From Candidatus Kapaibacterium sp. (GTDB taxonomy: Bacteria > Bacteroidota > Ignavibacteria > Kapaibacteriales > UBA4661): DNA of 64,000 nucleotides. The stretch covers positions 93,290-157,289 of the forward strand of contig JALONG010000007.1 in the NCBI GenBank assembly GCA_025455065.1, written 5' to 3'. The first letter of the stretch is position 1. Each line of letters begins with the position of its first letter. The position numbers and the translations under genes were made by a program. This document shows positions 44,647 to 54,260 of the stretch, in pieces. The notes under the pieces were generated by a model that was not told the origin of the DNA, searched no databases, and saw only the letters and a list, made by a program, of their open reading frames with translations.

Positions 44647-45456
44647 TCAGGAAGCATGAAGAGCCTTCAAAATAGCTTCACTACATGCTTCAAAAGAAAT
44701 TGTTCGTCCGCACACGTCCGCCATTGTCGCAGAGCGCTCCGCAATAATTCCCCGAATACGGCTTCGTTCCTCGTTTGTGGGCAAATGCAGTACATCCGCA
44801 AGTGCTTCGTGTCCTTTCCCCAGCAGCACCGAACCATGCTGCAAGACGACGTTCCCATACAGCTTTTGTGCGCTTCCCACCACTTTACGCTTTCCCCAAA
44901 GAAGTTCATACCGCGCCGAACTCGCAAAACACGGCATAGCGACAGTACCGGAGCGATAATGTGTGCGGAAATCGGTTTGTTTTTTTTCAAAATCCACCTC
45001 CGTCGCGCCCAGCAAATGCAGTGCCTCCCGCAAGAAAATATGCACATCGCGGTAAATGGTGTGAATGGTGCGCTCGGGCTCGTGAGCGGTGGTGAGTGGC
45101 ACTACGACGGAATAGGTCAGTTCGTCGGCATGGACAATCGCTCTGCCGCCCGTCGGACGGCGCACAATCGCAATTCCCAGCTTTTTGCAGGCTTCTTCGT
45201 CAATATCGCTTTGCCGTTGATGCGCTCCAAGCGAGACTGCATGAGGCTTCCACGAATACAAGCGCAGCATGGGTTTTGCTGTTTGGGAAGCAAGTGCCAG
45301 TGCGCGGTTGTGGTCAATGTTCATATTTGCCTCAGGCGCGTGTTCGGGTTGCACGAGAATTTCTACATCCTGCCATGTTGTTGCGCCGAAAAGGTGCAAA
45401 AAACTGTGGGCATTTTCTTCTGTACCTCGCATCAATACTACATTTTCTGTGAGCAT
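44647..45456 (-). CDS. LipM-like octanoyltransferase / lipoate-protein ligase family
   Basis: A 269-residue BPL/LplA/LipB-fold protein. RRPTGGRAIVHADELTYSVV is the substrate-binding motif. The segment MPCFASSARYELLWGKRK puts a cysteine (C176) at the position of the catalytic cysteine of LipM, and VGSAQKLYGNVVLQHGSVLL follows, as in LipM/LipL. An octanoyl-ACP transferase role is therefore more likely than a classical ATP-dependent ligase. It stands alone, convergent with the DUF58 gene at 13 bp. No lipA or gcvH is nearby. Confidence 0.82.
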   Translation of the reverse strand: MLTENVVLMRGTEENAHSFLHLFGATTWQDVEILVQPEHAPEANMNIDHNRALALASQTAKPMLRLYSWKPHAVSLGAHQRQSDIDEEACKKLGIAIVRRPTGGRAIVHADELTYSVVVPLTTAHEPERTIHTIYRDVHIFLREALHLLGATEVDFEKKQTDFRTHYRSGTVAMPCFASSARYELLWGKRKVVGSAQKLYGNVVLQHGSVLLGKGHEALADVLHLPTNEERSRIRGIIAERSATMADVCGRTISFEACSEAILKALHAS

Positions 45457-45467
45457 AGTTCTCCGTT

Positions 45468-47507
45468 TTATTGCTCTTGAAGAACTAATGCGTTATACAC
45501 GGTGTCGCGCAGCGCACGACCGGTGAAAATAACCGTGTAGCCTTTGCCACGCTGAAAGGTGAGGTTTCGTGCGGTAAAGAGCCGTATCGTGTCGTTGTTA
45601 AATGTGAGTGTTCGTGTTATGGAACTGTAAAATCGAGAATCAGAAACAACAGGTGTGAAGCGGTTTTGTGCCAGTGGTGCCCGCACGATAAACGTATTGT
45701 CCGATTCCGAATTGCCAACGAGCAAATTGCTGATATTCGCAGTTGCGTTAAAGTATCGAACAACACTTTGAGCGGGCGAAGGGCGCAACCCCAAATCCAC
45801 AGGCGACCACAAACCACGCTCCACAATAACGCTGCGATTAGCTCCGAAGCCGCTTCCAATCACAACATAAGAACGCCGCACTACGGGTGTTATGCTGTTT
45901 GCAGACGGGATGCCGTCCATAAACATCATTTGGCTAACACCCGCAGGTAGCACCGTTAAAGCCGTCGCGCCGTATCCGAGCGTATCTTGCAGTACATTTC
46001 CCAAACTCACAAGCGTTCTAGTCATTTCACCAAAGGCATTTATCGCTTGAAACAACGCGCCGACGGGCATTGGAGTAAATGTTGTTGTTTGGGGCATCAT
46101 GCCGGATTGCTGTGCAACGTCGGGGATAAGCGTCATTGTGCGGCGCTCAATGACCAAAAAATATGCTCTGCTTGTTGCGTCCGGCAGTGCTGTTATGCCA
46201 TTTTGCTGTACGCTGTCGGGATTAAACACAATAAACGGTTGCAGCATTGATGCCCCGCCGCGTGGCATCACAAAGGGCGCGGAAACAGCTCCCGGAGCAA
46301 GCAATGACGCTATTTGCCGCGCAGATTGACTTGTTGTCGCCCCGCGCACAACCGTCACATTTTCCGGCGAAAGATTGACAGCCCGTATAATCACCGAATC
46401 ACCACCCGGAACACGAGTATTTGTCGGCACGGCAAAGGCAAGCGTATCATGCACAAAGACCGTTTGTGAGCCGTTTACGTCCAATGTTGTTGTGATTTGT
46501 TGCGATGTTGCCGTGCTTTGCCGATTGATGCGGAGCGTGTCGCGCCCGATAGACCCACACGCGGTGAGCATTTCGTAGGGCGACAGCGACCGCGCAGCAA
46601 GGTTGCCGCTAACAGAATTTGTGCCGTAACTCACGCCGGAAAGCGGGTTTGACGAAAAATTTGCCACCCGAACATACGTGGAAGGCGCTTCAGAAGTGAT
46701 AATATCAAGGCTTTCCGTATTGCGCTCATTCAACCCCAAAAGGCGGATATTCCCGCCATTGTCGGTGTATAGGAAAACGCTATAACTATTGCCCGGATTC
46801 AAGCGATTAAGCGTAAAAAGCCCTTTTTGCGTACTGACAACGCCCGTCGCCGTGGTCGTTTGTTCGGTCAAAGCCAAACTCAGCGCACCGCCCACAACGC
46901 TCACAGGCACAATGCCGCTTGTTCTACGATACGCTATTGCCCCGCCAAGCGGCGTTCCGCTTGGGCAACCGATTGTGAAGGAATACGTTTTGCGCGAGTC
47001 GTTGATACAATTCACAATACGAATGTTGATTGCATTATTGAGCGTATCGGTCGGGATGGATTGCAGCACGATGACCGTGTCTATGCCCAATCGTGAACCG
47101 GCTACCGTCGGCAGCCCAACAAAGGTGTAGCGGGCGTTGCGCGTGGTGAACAGAAAAGGAGGTGCTGCGTAGAGAATCTGTCCCGTTGCGGTGGTTATGA
47201 CCACGCGCCCACTATCGGCTTTCGCCGAAATAAACGGAGAAGCGGCAAATTGCGCAACAAGTGACCCATCGGTGGAAACAGTAAGGGTGTCACGCGATGC
47301 AAGGGAAAATGTCCTAAAGTTAGCGCCAATATACTGACCATCGGGAATATTGGTCATGTTCACGTAGCGAAAGCCCGTTGTTTGGAAATCTTGCTGCGCA
47401 GAAGCAGCCTCGGTTGCTGTTGGGAAATCGCACCCTGAGAGGCTTGCAAGCACGAGAAGAACGCAGCAAGCAATGATACGCTGCGTAGTGGAAAAGACGT
47501 TTGTCAT
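45468..47507 (-). CDS. Lipoprotein with DUF4397-like repeat domains
   Basis: 679 residues from MTNVFSTTQRIIACC. A lipoprotein signal peptide ends LASLSGCDFP, with Cys at residue 26. The mature protein is Thr/Ser/Val-rich and all-beta in character, with similar segments about 200-300 residues apart (GFRYVNMTNIPDGQYIGA; YVRVANFSSNPLSGVSYG; VVRYFNATANISNLLVG) that recall DUF4397 modules. Probably a surface-exposed adhesin-like or structural lipoprotein. Function unknown. Follows the MoxR gene on the same strand after a GC-rich hairpin. Confidence 0.65.
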   Translation of the reverse strand: MTNVFSTTQRIIACCVLLVLASLSGCDFPTATEAASAQQDFQTTGFRYVNMTNIPDGQYIGANFRTFSLASRDTLTVSTDGSLVAQFAASPFISAKADSGRVVITTATGQILYAAPPFLFTTRNARYTFVGLPTVAGSRLGIDTVIVLQSIPTDTLNNAINIRIVNCINDSRKTYSFTIGCPSGTPLGGAIAYRRTSGIVPVSVVGGALSLALTEQTTTATGVVSTQKGLFTLNRLNPGNSYSVFLYTDNGGNIRLLGLNERNTESLDIITSEAPSTYVRVANFSSNPLSGVSYGTNSVSGNLAARSLSPYEMLTACGSIGRDTLRINRQSTATSQQITTTLDVNGSQTVFVHDTLAFAVPTNTRVPGGDSVIIRAVNLSPENVTVVRGATTSQSARQIASLLAPGAVSAPFVMPRGGASMLQPFIVFNPDSVQQNGITALPDATSRAYFLVIERRTMTLIPDVAQQSGMMPQTTTFTPMPVGALFQAINAFGEMTRTLVSLGNVLQDTLGYGATALTVLPAGVSQMMFMDGIPSANSITPVVRRSYVVIGSGFGANRSVIVERGLWSPVDLGLRPSPAQSVVRYFNATANISNLLVGNSESDNTFIVRAPLAQNRFTPVVSDSRFYSSITRTLTFNNDTIRLFTARNLTFQRGKGYTVIFTGRALRDTVYNALVLQEQ

Positions 47508-47548
47508 TCGCAAGGAGGAAAATGAAGAATGTATAATCACTTAGCTAT

Positions 47549-47580
47549 CCCGCCCTACCGCTTCTTCGCGGTAGTGCGGG
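47549..47580. repeat. GC-rich hairpin between the MoxR gene and the lipoprotein gene
   Basis: CCCGCCCTACCGC (47549-47561) pairs with GCGGTAGTGCGGG (47568-47580), with one mismatch. No T tract on the minus strand. REP-like in appearance; it could stabilise the MoxR message end. Confidence 0.5.
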
Positions 47581-47607
47581 TTTCCGGGGAAGTGGTCAAT
47601 GCCTTGC

Positions 47608-48594
47608 TTACGGTACTTCGACAGCGTTCAAAAGTTCGTTGATAATGTCTTCGGAGCGCATATTTTCTGCTTCCGCCTCGTAGGTCAGCCCCACGCGGTG
47701 GCGCAGCACATCATGGCAAATAGCACGAACATCTTCAGGAATCACATAACCGCGATGTTTGATGAACGCATATGCTTTGGAAGCCGTCGCAAGGGCAATC
47801 GTCGCACGGGGCGAACCGCCGTAGCTGATGAGATTGGCAAGTTTGCCGAGCTTGTATTGTTGCGGGTTGCGGGTTGCAGAAACAATATCCAAAATATACT
47901 GCTCAATTTTTTCATCCATATAGACTTCACGCACCACCGCACGGGCTTTCATGATGCTTTGCGGCGCAACAACAGGCTGAATGGCGGCTTTTTCATTTGA
48001 GAGATTTTGTCGCATGATAAGGCGCTCATCTTCGCGTGTCGGATAAGTAATCAACGCCTTCAGCATAAAACGGTCCACCTGCGCTTCGGGTAGAGGGTAT
48101 GTGCCTTCTTGCTCAATGGGGTTTTGTGTTGCCAAGACCAAAAAGGGTTCTTGGAGTTTGAAGGTTTTTTCGCCGATAGTTACTTGACGTTCTTGCATTG
48201 CTTCCAGCAAGGCGCTTTGCACTTTTGCCGGAGCGCGATTGATTTCGTCGGCGAGAATAAAATTAGCAAAAATTGGTCCTTGTCGCACGGAAAACTCCGT
48301 CGTGGCGGGATTGTAAATGGTCGTCCCGATAACGTCCGCCGGAAGCAAATCCGGCGTGAATTGAATACGGCTGAACTTGGCATCAATGGCTGTTGCGAGG
48401 GTTTTGATAGCCAAGGTTTTTGCCAGTCCCGGCACACCTTCCAGCAAAATATGTCCGTCGGAAAGCAAGGCAATCAGCAGTCTTTCGACCATGTACTTCT
48501 GCCCGACAATATTTTTGCTGATTTCATTGGTCAAAAGTTCGATAAAGGCGCTTTCGCGCTGGATGCGTTCATTGAGTTCACGGATGTCGGTCAT
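47608..48594 (-). CDS. MoxR family AAA+ ATPase
   Basis: 328 residues from MTDIRELNERIQ; the frame is open 45 codons further upstream through leader. Walker A is EGVPGLAKTLAIK, Walker B FILADEINRAPAKVQ, then ATQNPIEQEGTYPLPEAQ and the C-terminal ISYGGSPRATIALATASKAYA typical of MoxR. These ATPases act as chaperones together with DUF58/vWA proteins. The DUF58 gene at 43735 is the probable partner, though displaced and on the opposite strand. Confidence 0.93.
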   Translation of the reverse strand: MTDIRELNERIQRESAFIELLTNEISKNIVGQKYMVERLLIALLSDGHILLEGVPGLAKTLAIKTLATAIDAKFSRIQFTPDLLPADVIGTTIYNPATTEFSVRQGPIFANFILADEINRAPAKVQSALLEAMQERQVTIGEKTFKLQEPFLVLATQNPIEQEGTYPLPEAQVDRFMLKALITYPTREDERLIMRQNLSNEKAAIQPVVAPQSIMKARAVVREVYMDEKIEQYILDIVSATRNPQQYKLGKLANLISYGGSPRATIALATASKAYAFIKHRGYVIPEDVRAICHDVLRHRVGLTYEAEAENMRSEDIINELLNAVEVP

Positions 48595-48896
48595 GGCGTT
48601 TGGGGCAATGAAAAAAAGAGAAGGTTGAGCAATATTGCTGAAAATCGGCAAGGCTGCGAAATTGATAAATTGCTGATAAATCAACAATTTGAGAAAATTT
48701 TCCCGACAAATATAGGAGTTTTTACGCAACCGTCAAAAGGCTATCTTTGGGCGTGCGAGAATGATAACAGGAATGATACAGCACCGAACTTGGTTTTATG
48801 CGGCGATTGTCGTATTTTCGCGGTCGAAACATAAACTCTCAACTAAGCACTCAACACAAGCGTTTATCACGTTTACAACCTCGAACCTTACGACTA

Positions 48897-49979
48897 ATGG
48901 AAGAAAAACTTATCGCAATTATCAACCGTTTCGGCGAACTTACCAATTTTCTTGCCGCGCCCGATGTTCTCAACGATTACAAGCGCTTTAGCGAACTTTC
49001 CCGCGAACACAAGCGTTTGGAAGGCATCGTCAAAACAGGAGAAGAGTATTTACGCATCAGCAAAAATCTTCGGGAAAATAAAGAAATTCTTTCTACACCC
49101 GGCATGGATGCTGATTTGAAAGAACTCGCTGCTGCCGAATTAGATGACCTCGCTGAAGCCAAAGAGCGCTTGGAATCTGAGTTGCAGGTGCTTTTGCTCC
49201 CACGAGACCCGAATGACGACAAAAACTGCATCGTGGAAATCCGCGCCGGAACAGGCGGCGACGAAGCTGGCATCTTTGCCGGAGACCTTTTCCGAATGTA
49301 TCAACGTTTTGCCGACCAAAAAGGGTGGCAAACGGAACTCATTGATTTTAATGAAAGTGAACGCGGTGGGTACAAGGAAATCGTGTTTTCGTTGGCAGGC
49401 GAAGAGGCTTTCGGCATGATGAAGTACGAAAGCGGTGTGCACCGTGTGCAGCGCGTTCCCGAAACCGAAGCAAGCGGACGCATCCACACTTCAGCCGCGA
49501 CGGTTGCTATTCTGCCCGAAGTGGATGATGTCGAAGTTCATATTAACGAAAACGATTTGCGGATTGACATTTTTCGCTCCGGCGGCAAAGGCGGTCAGAA
49601 CGTGAACAAGGTGGAAACCGCCGTCCGTATGGTGCATATTCCGACGGGAATCGTTGTACAATGCCAAGACGAGCGCTCCCAACTTAAAAACCGCGAAAAA
49701 GCAATGAAGGTCTTGCGAGCGCGATTGTACGAACTGGAATTGGCAAAGCAGCAATCCGAACTTTCCTCGTCGCGCAAAGACATGGTAAAAAGCGGCGACC
49801 GCTCCGACAAAATCCGCACCTATAACTATCCCCAAAACCGTGTCACAGACCACCGTTTGGAAGGCGATGCAAAAAATTATGCTCTGCAAGAAGTGATTGA
49901 CGGCGAGATAGAGCCTGTCATTCGGCAGTTGCAAATTGCAGAACGCGCAGAAATGCTCAAAGCGGGAGCAACGATATAG
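48897..49979 (+). CDS. prfA: Peptide chain release factor 1
   Basis: 360 residues from MEEKLIAIINRFGEL; the frame is open 33 codons upstream. Recognises UAA and UAG. The tripeptide position reads PET (RVQRVPETEASGRIHTS), the PxT class of RF1 and not the SPF of RF2. The catalytic GGQ is in SGGKGGQNVNKVETAVR. The IRAGTGGDEAGIFAG motif is also typical. prmC is not adjacent. Confidence 0.95.
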   Translation: MEEKLIAIINRFGELTNFLAAPDVLNDYKRFSELSREHKRLEGIVKTGEEYLRISKNLRENKEILSTPGMDADLKELAAAELDDLAEAKERLESELQVLLLPRDPNDDKNCIVEIRAGTGGDEAGIFAGDLFRMYQRFADQKGWQTELIDFNESERGGYKEIVFSLAGEEAFGMMKYESGVHRVQRVPETEASGRIHTSAATVAILPEVDDVEVHINENDLRIDIFRSGGKGGQNVNKVETAVRMVHIPTGIVVQCQDERSQLKNREKAMKVLRARLYELELAKQQSELSSSRKDMVKSGDRSDKIRTYNYPQNRVTDHRLEGDAKNYALQEVIDGEIEPVIRQLQIAERAEMLKAGATI

Positions 49980-49989
49980 ACTTGAAGAA

Positions 49990-50089
49990 GTGTTGAGTTT
50001 TAAGTGCTGAGTGTTGAGTTCAAAAACTCTGCAAAATGTTGTTAAAAAACAACTTAATGCCCGATATTTTACATTCAACACTCAACACT
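49990..50089. repeat. Repeat-built inverted repeat between prfA and malate synthase
   Basis: GTGTTGAGTTTTAA and GTGCTGAGTGTTGAGTT (49990-50020) are direct imperfect copies. They can pair with the inverted copy ATTCAACACTCAACACT (50073-50089). The array fills the 117-bp gap between two convergent genes, and a T-rich segment lies between the arms. It may act as a shared terminator. Confidence 0.55.
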
Positions 50090-50096
50090 ACATCGT

Positions 50097-51704
50097 TTAC
50101 GCCAAACGGTCATACGCCGGAAGCGTGAGAAAATCTACATAGTCAGGTGATGTTGCCAGACGGTCAAAGATTTCACGGGCTTCTGCAAAACGTCCTTGTG
50201 CGAAGAGCGCTTCACCAAAGGCGTTCTTAATTGTCTCCATTTCCTCGCCAATAATCTGCCGTACAAGTTCCACCGTTACTTTTCTTCCGTCGTCCAAAAT
50301 ACCTTTTGCATGATTCACCCACTGCCAAACCTGTGTCCGTGATATTTCCGCCGTTGCTGCGTCTTCCATGAGGTTGTGAATAGCAACAGCACCATTGCCG
50401 CGCAACCATGCTTCCACGTACTGAATCCCAACGTTCACGTTATTGCGTAAACCAGCTTCGGTAATTTTTCCGTCCGGCACGACAAAATTGAGCAAATCTG
50501 CAGCTTTGATGCTCACTTCCTCGCGCAAACGTTCCTTTTGGTGCGGCTTGTCGCCAAGTTTTGCAGTGAATGGCTCTTTGGCAATCTGAACTAAATCAGG
50601 GTGCGCTACCCATGAACCGTCGAAGCCGTCATTTGCCTCGCGTTCCTTATCCGCCCGAACCCGCGTCAATGCTGTTTCGGTAACGGCTGCGTCTTTGCGA
50701 TTCGGAATAAATGCCGCCATGCCGCCGATGGCGTGTGCGCCGCGTGTATGACAGGTTTTGACGAGAAGTTCCGTGTATGCCCGCATAAAAGGGACGGTCA
50801 TGGTTACTTGTATGCGGTCAGGGAGTGGTGTTTCCATGCGGTTGCGGAACTTTTTAATCACGCTGAACATATAATCCCAGCGCCCTGCGTTTAAGCCTGC
50901 TGCGTGGTCGCGGAGTTCATAGAGCATTTCTTCCATTTCAAATGCGGCGGGAATTGTTTCAATGAGCATCGTAACTTTCACCGAACCGTGCGGTACGCCA
51001 AGAGTTTTTTGTGCCAACGTAAACACATCATTCCACAAACGCGCTTCCAAGTGGCTTTCCAGCTTAGGTAAATAAAAATAGGGTCCCGAACCGCGTGACA
51101 GCAACTCTTTCGCATTGTGGAAGAAATACAAGCCAAAATCACACAGCGAACCCGACATCGGCTCACCATCAACGGTAATGTGTTTTTCCAGCAAGTGCCA
51201 GCCGCGCGGGCGCACAAGCAGCGTTGCGACCTCAGCATTCAGTTTATACTCTTTGCCTTCGGGCGAGGTGAAATCAATCTGCTTGCGAATGGCATCGCGC
51301 AGGTTGATTTGTCCCTGAACGGCATTAAACCACGTCGGGGAGTTTGCGTCCTCGAAGTCTGCCATAAACATATTTGCACCGGAATTGAGCGCGTTCACAA
51401 TCATTTTTCTGTCCACGGGACCGGTGATTTCGATGCGGCGATTCTGTAAATCCGAAGGAATCGGTGCCACGCGCCAATCGCCGGAGCGCACGGATGCTGT
51501 TTCCACGAGAAAATCCGGTAATTTTCCTGTATCAAAATCTTTTTGGCGCTCGGCACGTTTGGCAAGTAATTCCTTGCGTTTGGGGTTGAAGGTGCGTTGC
51601 AGCAGCACGATAAAATCCAGTGCTTCGGGAGTTAAAATTTCGTGAAATTGCGGTAAAATCTCGCCTGTGATGCTAACACCGCTTGGAAGAGTAAGGTTGC
51701 TCAT
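50097..51704 (-). CDS. aceB: Malate synthase A
   Basis: Condenses glyoxylate and acetyl-CoA to malate. 535 residues from [12 protein letters not shown], the normal length; the frame is open 67 codons further upstream through repeat-rich leader. [75 protein letters not shown] and [11 protein letters not shown] are family motifs. Isocitrate lyase is not in the window, so a glyoxylate cycle is not shown here. Together with acs it suggests growth on acetate or fatty acids. Confidence 0.96.
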   Translation of the reverse strand: MSNLTLPSGVSITGEILPQFHEILTPEALDFIVLLQRTFNPKRKELLAKRAERQKDFDTGKLPDFLVETASVRSGDWRVAPIPSDLQNRRIEITGPVDRKMIVNALNSGANMFMADFEDANSPTWFNAVQGQINLRDAIRKQIDFTSPEGKEYKLNAEVATLLVRPRGWHLLEKHITVDGEPMSGSLCDFGLYFFHNAKELLSRGSGPYFYLPKLESHLEARLWNDVFTLAQKTLGVPHGSVKVTMLIETIPAAFEMEEMLYELRDHAAGLNAGRWDYMFSVIKKFRNRMETPLPDRIQVTMTVPFMRAYTELLVKTCHTRGAHAIGGMAAFIPNRKDAAVTETALTRVRADKEREANDGFDGSWVAHPDLVQIAKEPFTAKLGDKPHQKERLREEVSIKAADLLNFVVPDGKITEAGLRNNVNVGIQYVEAWLRGNGAVAIHNLMEDAATAEISRTQVWQWVNHAKGILDDGRKVTVELVRQIIGEEMETIKNAFGEALFAQGRFAEAREIFDRLATSPDYVDFLTLPAYDRLA

Positions 51705-51740
51705 AGTTGCCGGGAGTTTTGAGGTGATAAAAAAATATGT

Positions 51741-51790
51741 TTTCTGAAGTTCTCTGTCTGAAGTTCTCTGAAAGTTCTCTGAAATTCTTA
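51741..51790 (-). repeat. 14-bp tandem repeat in the malate synthase leader
   Basis: TCTGAAGTTCTCTG occurs at 51743-51756 and again, identical, at 51757-51770; AAAGTTCTCTG and AAATTCTTA follow. It lies about 40 bp upstream of the chosen start on the minus strand. Confidence 0.75.
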
Positions 51791-51822
51791 GGAAATATAC
51801 ACTATCCGCACCCAAGAAGCAA

Positions 51823-52239
51823 TTACGCATTACGTTTTGCCTGAAGAAATTCGTCGTAATCGCGGTAATAATCGTCTTCGGAATAATGGTTGGAAGCCAG
51901 CACAAACAGCACTGCGCCGGAAGAAAAGTTAACCAGCTCCCGCCAAATCATCGTTGGTACATACAAGCCGTGATACGGACGGTTGAGCGTAACGGTTTTG
52001 CGTTGCCGCCCGTCGTCCAGCATCACATCGAAACTGCCGGACATAGCAATAATGAGCTGTTGAAGGTCTTTGTGCGCGTGACCACCGCGCTCCGCTCCGC
52101 CCGGCACATCGTAGAGATAGTAAGCCCGTGAGAGCGAAAACGGCACGTGTTTACCGCTTTCTACAAAGGAGAGACTACCGCGCATCGGTTCACCGAGCGT
52201 GGGAAGATTGATGATTGCTGTGTCGTGGATGGTGGTCAT
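51823..52239 (-). CDS. FdtA/QdtA-like sugar 3,4-ketoisomerase, paralogue 1
   Basis: A 138-residue single-domain cupin that isomerises dTDP-4-keto-6-deoxyglucose to the 3-keto form on the way to 3-amino sugars. The active-site motif [12 protein letters not shown] has both His residues (H54, H56), as in known QdtA/FdtA enzymes. The position preceding RGSL is Met-Arg (R20), and IWRELVNFS has Arg at R100. Two related copies lie at 56182 and 56601. It is the third gene of a minus-strand group after a Gfo/Idh gene and an ABC ATPase gene (gap 15 bp). The family is confident; which sugar is made is inference. Confidence 0.85.
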   Translation of the reverse strand: MTTIHDTAIINLPTLGEPMRGSLSFVESGKHVPFSLSRAYYLYDVPGGAERGGHAHKDLQQLIIAMSGSFDVMLDDGRQRKTVTLNRPYHGLYVPTMIWRELVNFSSGAVLFVLASNHYSEDDYYRDYDEFLQAKRNA

Positions 52240-52254
52240 AACTCTTTCAATCGC

Positions 52255-53253
52255 TTACAAAATTTTCCGAATCACTTCTTCAATCGGTACTTCCTCAATC
52301 GTCAAATCAACAACGTCGTGCGCACTCAAAATAGATGCGGCTATTGCGGCAATTTGCCCGCGCGGGGCGCGTATTTGTGCGCGTTCCGGCTGCCATTCCG
52401 TAACCGTGCCAAAGCGCTCCAGCTCGTGTTTTGGGGCGGCATCCCGCAACACAATCGTAATAATTTTTTCATCAACATAGCCCGCAACCAAGTCTCGAAG
52501 CGCTCCATCGAATTTTATTGCCCCGTCGTCAATCACAATCACCCGCTCACAAAGTTCCTCAATGTCGCTCATGTAGTGGCTTGTGAGGATAATTGTCGTT
52601 TCGCTTTCGCGGTTGTATTCACGGATAAAATCCCGCACTGCCTTTTGCGCAATGACATCAAGACCAATCGTCGGTTCATCCAAAAACAGCACACGCGGCG
52701 CGTGAAGCAATGAGCCAATGAGTTCACATTTCATGCGCTCTCCAAGCGACAAACGCCGCACCTGCACGTGGAGTTTGTCGGTAATGTTCAGCCGTTCAGC
52801 CAAGTTCTGAAGGCGCTTTCGGTAGTCCGATTCGGGAATACGGTAGATTTCTTTATTGAGCAAAAAAGCATCGGCAGCCGGTAAGTCCCACCAAAGCTGG
52901 TTTCGCTGACCCATGACGATAGCAAATTGCCGCTTAAAATCGTTACTCCGCTCCCAAGGAACAAATCCCATGACATGGGCATCCCCGCTTGTGGGCGTAA
53001 GCAAGCCGGAAAGCATCTTGAGCGTGGTGGTCTTTCCTGCGCCGTTTGCGCCCAACATTCCGACAAGTTCGCCTTGACGAATTTCAAACGAAACGCCCTT
53101 CACGGCTTGCCGTTCCTTGTATTCACGCTTAAAAAACGACTTCAGCGAACCTGCCAAACCTTCTTGTTTGACGTGGCTTCGGTAGATTTTTGTGAGGCTG
53201 CGGACTTCGATGGAATTTTGTGGAGAATGGCTTGGAGAATGGCTCATAATCAC
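52255..53253 (-). CDS. ABC-2 type transporter ATP-binding protein
   Basis: 332 residues with GTG at 53253 overlapping the TGA of the upstream gene, or ATG at 53247. Walker A is GANGAGKTTTLKM, the signature LSLGERMKCELIG, Walker B VLFLDEPTIGLD, and the switch His in LTSHYMSD. The form resembles exporters that pair with two ABC-2 permeases of the DUF990-like group; no permease gene is in the window. The first codons are a perfect 12-bp duplication coding SHSPSHSP (53221-53244 on the plus strand). Located between a Gfo/Idh gene and FdtA paralogue 1. Confidence 0.88.
   Translation of the reverse strand: MIMSHSPSHSPQNSIEVRSLTKIYRSHVKQEGLAGSLKSFFKREYKERQAVKGVSFEIRQGELVGMLGANGAGKTTTLKMLSGLLTPTSGDAHVMGFVPWERSNDFKRQFAIVMGQRNQLWWDLPAADAFLLNKEIYRIPESDYRKRLQNLAERLNITDKLHVQVRRLSLGERMKCELIGSLLHAPRVLFLDEPTIGLDVIAQKAVRDFIREYNRESETTIILTSHYMSDIEELCERVIVIDDGAIKFDGALRDLVAGYVDEKIITIVLRDAAPKHELERFGTVTEWQPERAQIRAPRGQIAAIAASILSAHDVVDLTIEEVPIEEVIRKIL
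53221..53244 (-). repeat. 12-bp tandem duplication at the start of the ABC ATPase gene
   Basis: TGGAGAATGGCT occurs twice, identical, directly adjacent to the ATG at 53247-53245 (plus-strand CAT). In the minus reading it encodes SHSPSHSP. Same architecture as the leader repeats but inside the coding sequence. Confidence 0.8.
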
Positions 53254-54260
53254 GCATCCAAAAGAATTTCCGTCCGCTCCCGTGCCGAAACGTACAGCGC
53301 GTCAATGATGCGCATACGGTGGACAGCCTCTGCCGGAGTAGATGCAACCGGCACTAAACCCTGCACGGCGTTCACAAAATGCTGCAATTCGTTTTGATAC
53401 GATTTTTGGTAGAGAGCTGTTTTGGAGCGTGTTGCGTCAGGGGATTCGGTGCTGACAAATTCATTTCCTTTGCGGCGAATGATTTTAAGCGGGTTAATAA
53501 ACGCCGAACCTTTATCACCGAAAAAGTTGCAATAGTAGAGTTCTTCTGGGCGTTGAAGCGTCCAACTTGTCTCGAAAATGCCGACGGTATCATCAGCAAA
53601 ATTCAAAAAGCCCGTAACGAAATCCTCTACATTTTTTGTTTGATGCTTTTGCATCACCGCCCGCACGGAATGGACTTTCGGGAAGTTGGTGAGCCAAAGC
53701 ATAAGGTCAATCAGCACAATACCCAAATCCAGCATCACGCCGCCACCCGAAATATCGGCTTGCCCAAGCCATTTCTGTTCGCTGGAGCGCTGTTTGAGCC
53801 AACCGGATTTGATATAGTGAAATTTTCCCAATTCTCCGCGCTCAATAATGCTTTTGAGTGTGATAGTATCAGGGCGGAAGCGGTGATTCATTGCAACCAT
53901 GACTTTGCGCTCGTGGCGTTTTGCAGTTTCGTCAATCATCGCTGCTTCTTGCCATGAACGTGCAAGCGGCTTTTCGATAAGCGCATCTTTGCCTGCTTCC
54001 AAGCACTCCACCGCTACCTCGTAATGCGCATCAGTGCTGGTACAGATGTCCACAGCGTCAATGCCATCAATCATGAGTAATTCACTCACTTCTTTTGCGA
54101 TGTGAGGAATCTTATATTTTTCCGCGAGCATTTTCGCTTTGGACTTGTTGCGGTCACAGAGTGCGACAACTTCTACACCCGGGAGTTTCGTTAAAATCGG
54201 CAAATGGATGCTTTGCGCGATATTTCCTGCGCCAATCAGCGCGATTCTGGTTTTTCTCAT
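53250..54260 (-). CDS. Gfo/Idh/MocA family oxidoreductase
   Basis: 336 residues from MRKTRIALIGAGNIAQ; the frame is open 44 codons upstream. An NAD(P)-binding Rossmann fold with ALIGAGNIAQSIHLP, ICTSTDAHYEVAVECLEAGKDALIEKPLARS (catalytic Lys in EKPL) and AMNHRFRP, followed by the alpha/beta C-terminal domain. Family members oxidise or reduce sugar derivatives, often nucleotide-linked sugars. Head of the group with the ABC ATPase gene and FdtA1 on the minus strand, so a role in sugar modification is plausible. Confidence 0.9.
   Translation of the reverse strand: MRKTRIALIGAGNIAQSIHLPILTKLPGVEVVALCDRNKSKAKMLAEKYKIPHIAKEVSELLMIDGIDAVDICTSTDAHYEVAVECLEAGKDALIEKPLARSWQEAAMIDETAKRHERKVMVAMNHRFRPDTITLKSIIERGELGKFHYIKSGWLKQRSSEQKWLGQADISGGGVMLDLGIVLIDLMLWLTNFPKVHSVRAVMQKHQTKNVEDFVTGFLNFADDTVGIFETSWTLQRPEELYYCNFFGDKGSAFINPLKIIRRKGNEFVSTESPDATRSKTALYQKSYQNELQHFVNAVQGLVPVASTPAEAVHRMRIIDALYVSARERTEILLDA

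Noticed and set aside
44638..45480. 280-codon plus-strand frame opposite the LipM-like gene
   Set aside because: The minus-strand frame has all LipM/LplA motifs; this frame is a shadow.
48109..48834. 241-codon plus-strand frame opposite the MoxR gene
   Set aside because: Walker motifs are on the minus strand; the frame is a shadow that also runs into the prfA leader.
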